DNA from: Vombatus ursinus
Lineage: Eukaryota > Chordata > Mammalia > Diprotodontia > Vombatidae
Assembly: GCF_900497805.2 (NCBI RefSeq)
Contig: NW_020954576.1
Span: 67,298,061-67,362,060, forward strand
Direction: 5' to 3'
DNA length: 64,000 nt
In this document: positions 56,345 to 64,000 of the stretch, piece by piece
Layout: the number at the start of each line of letters is the position of its first letter
Numbering within the stretch: position 1 is the stretch's first letter
Position numbers and translations under genes: made by a program
Notes under the pieces: model-generated
What the model was told of the DNA's origin: nothing
The model's database searches: none
The model's input: the letters and a program-made list of their open reading frames with translations, nothing else

Positions 56345-57015
56345 CCTTGTATTCCTTCATTCTGCAAGCATCTATTAAGCACCTACTATATGCAGCTTAG
56401 CTGCTGAATATACAAAGACAAAACAAAATACTCCCTGCCCTCTTTTTGGTTACATTCTGTTGAAGGGAAGGAGATGTAGAATAATTTGAACACAGGTTCA
56501 CAAAGGAAAAGGAACACAAAATACATAAAAAGTAAATGCAAAATAATTTCTGGAGTTGCACGAGCAGTTGGAATAGGCCTCATATAAGAGATCTACTTTG
56601 AAAGGATTCTAAGAGGCAGAGGTGAAGAGTGAATGTGTTTTAGACATAGGAGTAACTTGTGCAATGGCACATACAGGGCATAGCAGAGAGGCCAGTTTCA
56701 CTGGAATGCAGCATTTGCAAAGGAAAGTAATGTTCACTATGACTAGAAATGTGGGCCAGAATCAGATTGTGATGAGCTTTAGATGTAGAAATAGAGGACT
56801 TTGTATTTTAACATAAAAAGCAGAGGGAGCCACTAGCGCTTCTTGACCCAGGAGGTGATTTGGTTAGATCTGTGTTTTAAGACTATCAATTTGGCAGTTG
56901 TGTGAAGAATGGATTTAAGAGCAGGTTGTCTGGAGGCTAGGAGACCAAGCAGAAAGCTCAGTGAGAGATGATCAGGGCCTGAGTTAGGATGATTGGGATG
57001 TGAGTGGAGAAGAAG
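56345..57015. repeat. Ancient interspersed repeat, class not assigned
   Basis: TATTAAGCACCTACTATATG, CTCCCTGCCCTCTTTTTGGT, AAGAGGCAGAGGTGAAGAGT, AGCAGAGAGGCCAGTTTCAC, GATTGTGATGAGCTTTAGAT, GTGATTTGGTTAGATCTGTG, TTTGGCAGTTGTGTGAAGAA. It shares the order of phrases with 58870-60200 and 63368-64000. Confidence 0.6.
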
Positions 57016-57019
57016 TGAT

Positions 57020-58165
57020 AGATTACAGAGATCTCATGACTCAGTCCTGGACCCTCTTCTCTTCTCTCTCTATACTATTTCACTGGAAGTTGTTATCTCC
57101 CATGGATTCCATTATCATTTCTCTGCAGATGATTTTCCTATCTGTTTACCCAACCCTAACTTCTCACTTGACCTCTAATCTTAAATCTCCAAACGCCTAT
57201 TAGACATCTCAAACTGGATAATTTCATACATATCTTAAACATAACATGTCTAAAACTGAATTCATTATCTTTGTCCCCAAAATCTCCCAGTTTCTAAACT
57301 TCCATATCGCCATTGAGAGCATTACCATTATCACACTGACACAGTGACCCAGATATGCAACCTAGTTGTCATCCTCAATTCCTAAATCTTCTGCCCTTTC
57401 CCACCTCAACCTCACATATTTAATCATTTGCCAGGTCCTGTTGATTCTACCTTCCCAGAATCTCGGATATAAACCCTCTTTTCTCCTCTGGCACTGCTAC
57501 CATCCTGTTGCAGGTCATCATCATCTCATGTGTGGACTATTTCAGTAACCTTGCAGTTGGCCTCCCTGCCTCATCTCTCCCCACTTTAGTATATCCTCAA
57601 TTCAGCAGTCAAAGTGACCTTGCTCAAATGCAGGTCAGACCGTGTCATCTCTACCCCTATTTAAAAAATTCCAGTGTCTCCCTATTACCTCCAAGAACAA
57701 ATATATCCTCTGGTTTTTAAAGCTCTTCATAACCCGGCCCTTTCCTATTTTTCCAGGCTCCTTAACATACCTTAACCTTTTCCAGTGTGATCAAGTGACA
57801 CTAGCCTCCTTCCTGTTGCTCACGTATATCACTCCATTTCATGCCTCCTTGTGTTTTCACTGATGATTCCTCATATTTGGAATTATATCCGTCAACATCT
57901 AAACTTCTTCCAAATACAGTCTCACCATCCACAGGAAACCTTTCCTGATCTCTCTTAATGCTAGTGCCTTGTCTCTGAGGTTACCTCTAATTTACTTTTT
58001 GTTTCTCTTGTTGGTACATAATTGTTTGCTTATTGCCTCCCCATTAGACTAAACTCCTTGAGACTAGGGACTGTTTTTTGTCGTTTTTTTAATATATCCA
58101 ACTCTTAGCACAGTGCCTGACACATAGTAGATGTTTAATAAGCCCTTTTGACTTTGATTTATGGA
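57020..58165 (+). mobile_element. L2 LINE, sense, about 1.1 kb
   Basis: ACTCAGTCCTGGACCCTCTT, TGCAGATGATTTTCCTATCT, CTAAAACTGAATTCATTATC, CCTAGTTGTCATCCTCAATT, CTCATGTGTGGACTATTTCA, ATGCAGGTCAGACCGTGTCA, AGTGTCTCCCTATTACCTCC, AGCACAGTGCCTGACACATA. The ORFs here are remnants of L2 ORF2. Confidence 0.88.
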
Positions 58166-58869
58166 GGTAGAATCTACAAGATTGGTAATTATTTGGATAT
58201 GGTAGTGTGGAGGAAAAAGAAAAGTCAAGGTAGACTATCAAGTTGGGAATCAATTTGATTAGAAGAATTGAAGTGCCCTCAGTAGAAATAGACAAGTTAG
58301 GAATTCTTAAAAAACCCAGCACAAAATTCAGTCATCCAGAGTAGTCTTGTTCATCTCAAATAGAAACAGTTCCCTATAGAGGCATACTGACTTAGAAAAT
58401 TACAAGTTAACATTGTCTGTATTGTATTGTATTTTTATTATTTTGGCAAGCATTTCCCAATTACATTTTAATCTGGTTCTATAGCAGTTTTGCTGACCAG
58501 TGTGATACCTTTGCTCCAGAGAATACGCCAAATCATTAAAGATCTTCTGATGTATAAAAGATATCCATAGTGACAGTTATATGGATGATGGCTAAGAGAG
58601 TGAAGGAACTTTTTGATTAAGCTGTGACTTTTACAGCACATTTTGGGCCACTGTTCTGATTTTATATTTAGCTTAACTCCCTAGTTCTTAGAACTCCCTT
58701 TGAACTTACCTAGCAGTCATCTGTAAAATTCTAGATATAGCTGTAAGAACAGCTCAGAACAGTTAAATATTTAGAAATTTTCTGTTTAGGTAAAATATCA
58801 GGTATAATTTTTTATATCTTTTCAGAATATTTAAATTTATGTTTCAACCTCTTATTAATAACACATTAA

Positions 58870-59467
58870 GAATTGATTTGGATTTAAAAATAACTTTTAT
58901 TGTGCCTATGATGTATAAGGCATTATGATAAGTGGGTTGTGATACAATGAAAAACCATAGTCCTTGTTCTCAAAAACCATATTTTCTAATGGAGAATGTG
59001 ACATATGCAATTAATATGGGATAAAGTATGATAGGAACAAAGGAGACATGTAGATAAAATCTATTAGGGAAATTTGAAAAAGGAGGGATCACTTTAAGCT
59101 GAGGTTATCAAGAAAATCTTAATGGAAGATAAAACCACTGAGTTAAACCTTTGAGAGAGAGAATTGTTTTAATAAGCAGAAATGACAAAGGAGTGTATTC
59201 TTAGGGTATAAAGACATCATAAATGCATGGAGATAGGAGATGGCAGGATGAAATAAAAGTAAAACTTGGCTCTATGGTACAGGTGACTTATGTGAAGTAA
59301 GCCTAGAAAGGTAGGCTAGTGCCAGATTGTGGAGGACTTTAAATAAAAGACAAAGCCATTTGTATTTTATCTTATAAAATCCTATGTCCTTTAGCCAAAA
59401 GGGAATCAATGAAGGTTTTTGAACAGGGAAGGACATGTCCAGATTTGTACATTTAAAAGATTATTTT
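58870..59467. repeat. Ancient interspersed repeat, first part, class not assigned
   Basis: TGCCTATGATGTATAAGGCA, AGGCTAGTGCCAGATTGTGG, AGGACTTTAAATAAAAGACA, CAATGAAGGTTTTTGAACAG and GGAAGGACATGTCCAGATTT. Split by a SINE and continued at 59634. Confidence 0.6.
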
Positions 59468-59633
59468 GGGGGCAGCTAGGTGACACAGTGCATAGAGCTC
59501 TGGTCTTGGAGTCAGGAGGACGTGAGTTTAAATCCATCCTCAGACACTTAACACTGTGTGACCTTGGGCAAGTCTCTTAACCCCGATCACCTCACCAAAA
59601 CAACAAAAAAAGAAGAAGAAGAAGAATGAAGGA
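59468..59633 (+). mobile_element. tRNA-derived marsupial SINE with 15-bp target duplication
   Basis: GGGGCAGCTAGGTGACACAG, GAGCTCTGGTCTTGGAGTCA, GTGACCTTGGGCAAGTCTCT and an A/AGA-rich tail. Perfect direct repeats TTAAAAGATTATTTT at 59453-59467 and 59634-59648. Confidence 0.93.
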
Positions 59634-59648
59634 TTAAAAGATTATTTT

Positions 59649-60200
59649 CACAGCAATGTGATGAGTGGATTGCAGAGGGAAGAGATTAGAAGTGAGGAAG
59701 TCAGAAGACTGACAATTGACCTGAAAGGTTTATGAGGACCTTAGTTAGCACAGTACCAATGTCATTGGACACAAAGGGATTGATGTGAAAGATGTGGAGA
59801 TGACAAGATCAGGCAATTTTTTTTTGATGCTGGTGATGAGGGAGAATGGATAGTAAATTTGGACTTTTGAGTTTTTAATCCTTGTGACAGGGATGATATT
59901 AGCATCATCAGGAGAACAGGAAAGTTGAGAAGAGGAGCAGGCTTAGGGATAAAGATGATTACTTCAGTTTTAGACATGTTAATTTGAGATTTAAGTTGAA
60001 CATCAAAATGGAGATGGACTGTATAAGACTATGAGAATGGAACTCAAAGTAAAGATCCTTTCTGGATATACAGATTTGGTAGTCATTTTGATAGTGTTAT
60101 TGATCTTTGAAGCCATAGAAATGGAAGATTTTACCAACGGAGAGTATAACTAGAAGAACAAGGCAGAACCTGAGATATATCTTAAGTTTCATCATCTGTA
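59649..60200. repeat. Ancient interspersed repeat, second part, class not assigned
   Basis: CAATGTGATGAGTGGATTGC, AGAAGTGAGGAAGTCAGAAG, TTACTTCAGTTTTAGACATG, TTAATTTGAGATTTAAGTTG and ATAGTGTTATTGATCTTTGA. Confidence 0.55.
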
Positions 60201-62249
60201 GAATGGTGGACTAGATAGTCTCTGAGGTCCTTTCCTCAGATCATGTGATACATGCTTGTGAGTTAGGAAGAAGAGGATGAAACAGTAAAAAAGATTAATA
60301 AGGAGTCATCGAACAGATAAGGGGAGTATCAGGGAAAACAGTGCTGCAGAAACCATGTAGAGAGGTGGTAAACATCAGTTTAAAATGTCACAGAAATGAA
60401 GAAAAGTTTTCTTTTAAGTTAGCAAATAAAATGTCTCATGTGTTATACATATGCACATAGGCTGTGTAATATTTATCAGTGATCAGCAAATTGGTGGGTT
60501 AAAATTATGTTAACACTTCCTTCAGTTGAATGATTTGTTTAATTGATGGCTACTAGCTTCATCGAGGGCTATTAGCAAAATACTATACTTATTAAGCCTG
60601 GCAAAATAAGAACTTTAATTTGGTTTTGTTCCTTTATTGCTTTTTGTTTTTTAAAGAGCATTGTAATATACTGTCTCTAATGTATGCTTACTCTTTCTAG
60701 AAACACGCATACATATCCCCTACTCATATATACACAAATACACGCAAGTGCGCACACCTCTATAGAATTCTCTTTTAAAGAAAGAACAAAGACTGTTCTG
60801 TTCTCTCTCTCTCTGTCTCTCTCTCCCTTCCTCCCCTGTATGTGTGTGTATATATATCTTGTGGTGAAAATTTATCAATATTAGTATTTTCTATTTATTT
60901 AATGAAACATATATATATAATTTACATATATGGAAGGGATACTTACGAATAATATATAAATGTGTATATATGTGTATTCAAAATACATATTTAAGTCTGA
61001 TCTTAATTTTAGAAATATTCATTAGAGAAAATTAAATTGTATCTGAATTTAGCACTTTTCAAGTATTCCTGTCAAATATACAAGCTAGAATATCATTGCA
61101 CTCTCACTCCAAGGTCATTGTAATTTCTCTTCCTACCAAATTTTTAAAAATATTAATTTTTTTCTGTCCAAATCTAAAAGTTAAGGAGGAAAATTACTAT
61201 TTCTCAATATATCTCTACATTTTTGTGGGTAGTATGTAGTAGAATTTTTGTCATGTTGTTAATAATTAATTAAGTATGTATCTATTTTATTATAGCTAAA
61301 TAGATAATATATACATATATGATACATGTTTATATTACCAAGGGTAATAATTTAAACATTCTGTTTTAGAAATAGTAGAGTAGATGTGATTTTTAAGAGA
61401 AAAAAATAAGCTAGTAAAAAGAAAAAGGACCTTGTCTTCCTGTTCTTTCTACAGGAAAGTCAATATTCAGAATTTATTGCATTACAATATATAAGCATTA
61501 CAAATCATAAAGGCTTTTAGTTGAGCTTTTAGATGACCTTGATAAATTTTGAACATCGAAGAGATTGTGTTCTCACCATAACTCTACAAAAATATTTAGG
61601 AATTAAAATGTCATTGTCTCTATTGACCATAAAAGCCTTATCGTAACATTGTTTTTGTTACTTTGCCTCATAATGAGGGTCTCATCAGAATAAATTATAC
61701 AAACCTAATAGAATCATTGGTTCTTAAAATCATCTATGATGTAAGGACTGCATTTTGATTTTTCAAAAAAATTATCTTGAAAGTAAGTTAGCTTTCCAAA
61801 AACTGGATCAGCAATTTATTTCTATGGTGCTTTGGGAAAAATCTTAGGAATAGTTGATTTTTTTGTTTTCTGTTAGAAGGAATAGAAGGGAAGTGAGGTC
61901 AAGGAGAGTTACTTACATGTCCAAAAAAGGTGAACTGATAATCTAGCAAAATTTCACCATTTATTGTGTCTATTTTGTAAGATATAGGAAGATAAATAGA
62001 TATTGTTTATTGCCTTTCTCCTCCTTTTCTCAGCTTATATACCTCAATATTCTGCCTCTGGGCTCACCTCAGGACCTGAGCCTCAGACATAAGTCTCTCA
62101 CTTCTACAACTCAACCCAACACCTATGCCCAAGCACTTGATTTAAAAAAAAAAAAGGCTCACCATTTGCTATTACAGGATTATTGAAGGTATGACTTGTA
62201 GACAAAAGTTATACTGTGGATGACAAACTTCCATTTCTTACTCTTCCAG

Positions 62250-63365
62250 TCCCAGTGATACAAAATTGCCATCTGTATGTTCAAAAACAATTCCCTATCA
62301 CCACTTCCTTGTCTCACATTCCTATCTGCCTCACCCACACTTCTCCCATGGAATACCTGACTTCCTCAGAAGACTCTGGATAAGTAGTTATCCTTGACAA
62401 TACTGTCTGCACCTATTCTCATCCCAGACACATTGGTCCAGGAGGAAGAGTTGGTATAAACCTTGCTCCCCATTGCCACTTTAATTCCCTCTCTCAAGTG
62501 TGATCATTCAGCAAGCTTTCTTATTTTGAGGTTTACTCTATCCAGATATATCACTCAATAGAGATCTGAGAGGTAGTTATATCTAATACTATCCCTTAAG
62601 TCATTCTTCCTCCTTTCTCAAGGAGTTTCAATTCCTTTCTCTAACCTAGTTCCTATCCTTATACTACAGAATATTATCATATATGATATTGACTCAAAAA
62701 TTCTGACCTTTTAGTTCCTCTTATTTCTCAACTTTTGTGAACTCATTCTACCTCAGTCTCATAAGCTAGTTACAAGTCCTTCATTAATAATTCTGAAATG
62801 CCTTTATCTGACCATAATCTGTCATTTTAAATCTTACTGTTCCTTATGCCTCTTGAAGCTATTCTTTGTCCTTATCATCTCTAGTTCTTCCACTTCTCAG
62901 TTTTATCCTAGCCATCACCTCTATTCTTCACTTCACGTTTCTCCCTACTTAAAGTTGACCCTGTAGTGGACTATTTCAACATGATGCTATCTTTGCTTCA
63001 TTGTTCTTTCATTACTTATGCCTTGCCAAACCCCCCCCCCCCACTACATGATTTCACAAATTGTATCCTTTGCTATGGAGCACTACCAGAAGAAGTCACA
63101 GATGTCTACTGATTGGGCCTTCCACAAATTTGTATTATCTTATCTCAACTCTCTCCTCACTGTATAATCCTTTTACTCCCCAGTTGGGTGTTCTGTCATA
63201 TTTCCATCATAGGCTATTTCAAATATTCTTTTCTCTTCTTAAACATCTAACACCTCTTCTCTCCCACCTTTCCACTCTCAGCTGAGTATCTTGCCTCATA
63301 CTTTACTGAGAAAATGAAAGCTAAGCTCCTTATGCTCTCTCTTGCCCTCTTCTCAAAAAACCTAG
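62250..63365 (+). mobile_element. L2 LINE internal region, sense, diverged
   Basis: CT-rich sense sequence. The clearest parts are TGGACTATTTCAACATGATG (62968) and CTCAGCTGAGTATCTTGCCT and TACTTTACTGAGAAAATGAA (63279-63315), as in L2 ORF2. It holds a 12-C run at 63031-63042. The upstream limit is uncertain. Confidence 0.55.
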
Positions 63366-63367
63366 AC

Positions 63368-64000
63368 ATCAATCAATGCATTTATTAAGGAATTTTTATG
63401 TGCCAGGTACTCTGTTAAGTCCTGTGTATATAAAGACAAAAACAAAATAGTTCCTGCCATCAAGGATCTTACATTTTGATGATCATGTATAGGTATGTGC
63501 AAATAATATAAAAAACAGATGAAAAGTTAATTTTGGATGGAAAAAGGAGCAGAGCACAGTACAGGAAAAGCCACTTAAAGAAGGAAGACATAAATTCCAA
63601 GAGGCAGAGGTGAAGAAAGAAAATATTCTGTTCATATAATACAACCAATGCAAAGGCATAAGAGACCGAAAATAGCATAATAGATGTAAAAAATAGTAAA
63701 CATGCAAATATAAATGGATCATAAAGTATATGGAGAGCAGCAGAGTATAAAAAGACTGGAAGGATTGGAAAGAATTAGATTGTGAAGAGATTTCAGTACC
63801 AAATAGAAAAGTTTGTATTTGATCCTAGAAATAATAGGCAACAACTGGAAATTTATTGAAAGGGCTATGACACGTTCAGACCTGCACTTTAAGAAAATCA
63901 CTTCATCATTTTTCTGGAAGATGGATTAAAGCAGAGAAAGATGTGAGGTAGAGAGCCTAAGTAGAAGGCTATTGCAGAAGTTCAGGAGGGAGAAAATGAG
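63368..64000. repeat. Ancient interspersed repeat, class not assigned, runs off the window
   Basis: CATTTATTAAGGAATTTTTA, TGTGCCAGGTACTCTGTTAA, AGTTCCTGCCATCAAGGATC, CCAAGAGGCAGAGGTGAAGA, CCAATGCAAAGGCATAAGAG, TAGATTGTGAAGAGATTTCA, GGGCTATGACACGTTCAGAC, GGCTATTGCAGAAGTTCAGG. Confidence 0.6.

Larger units (their letters stand above)
49688..64000. other. RYR2 intron 63, incomplete
   Basis: More than 14.3 kb; the next exon (expected to start NDATSIVNCLHILGQ) was not found by eye. It holds the TGCATG cluster, a GT repeat at 50538-50582, a composite antisense L1 with an LTR-like insert at 52506-55680, a tail-only insertion at 55693-55733, L2 copies at 57020-58165 and 62250-63365 and unnamed ancient repeats. 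49850-50530, 50600-52500, 55740-56340, 58170-58860 and 60210-62240 show nothing clear except microsatellite scraps near 60680-60970. Confidence 0.8.

Noticed and set aside
49688-64000. Possible RYR2 exon 64 (NDATSIVNCLHILGQ)
   Set aside because: Looked for the expected translation on the + strand and did not find it; intron 63 most likely runs past the window.

Overview
The window is intronic and exonic sequence of a marsupial nuclear genome. It carries the central part of one host gene, the cardiac ryanodine receptor RYR2, on the + strand. Marsupial origin is inferred from the repeats: tRNA-headed SINEs that begin near GGGGCAGCTAGGTGG, a longer SINE class with a BovB/RTE-like tail, marsupial-type L1 3' ends, and many old CR1/L3, L2 and CORE-SINE copies. 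I cannot name the species.

Sixteen consecutive RYR2 exons lie between 88 and 49687. They have GT-AG introns and splice phases that join without a break, giving 1846 coding bases. I number the residues on human RYR2 by anchoring on R2474/V2475 and S2808; the 227 residues counted back from S2808 and the count forward from R2474 agree exactly. The encoded stretch is about L2408 to G3023. Exon numbers 48-63 follow human numbering and assume the same exon structure. Exons 48-53 encode the end of the HD1/BSol1 solenoid, part of the central arrhythmia (CPVT) cluster. Exons 54-59 encode the RY3-RY4 tandem repeat (P2 domain), with the S2808/S2814 phosphorylation loop split across the exon 56/57 junction. 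Exons 60-63 lead into the second helical solenoid. The window opens 87 bases before exon 48 and ends more than 14 kb inside intron 63; I found no exon 64.

The rest is intron filled with interspersed repeats: CR1/L3 LINE pieces in both orientations, L2 pieces mostly in sense, one sense L1 3' end next to exon 57, antisense L1 pieces at 27.0, 42.2 and 52.5-55.7 kb, about a dozen marsupial SINEs, clusters of CORE-SINEs, several LTR-like relics, and CA/GT microsatellites. No other protein-coding gene, structural RNA gene or CRISPR array was recognised.

No new gene system is visible. The observation I would follow first is a cluster of five TGCATG (RBFOX-type) hexamers 83-116 bases downstream of the 50-base exon 63, whose acceptor is preceded by an unusually long AG-free pyrimidine tract. 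Others are a triple NAG acceptor at exon 59, LINE insertions within 20-70 bases of two splice donors, and a CR1 tail that appears to supply most of the acceptor region of exon 55.
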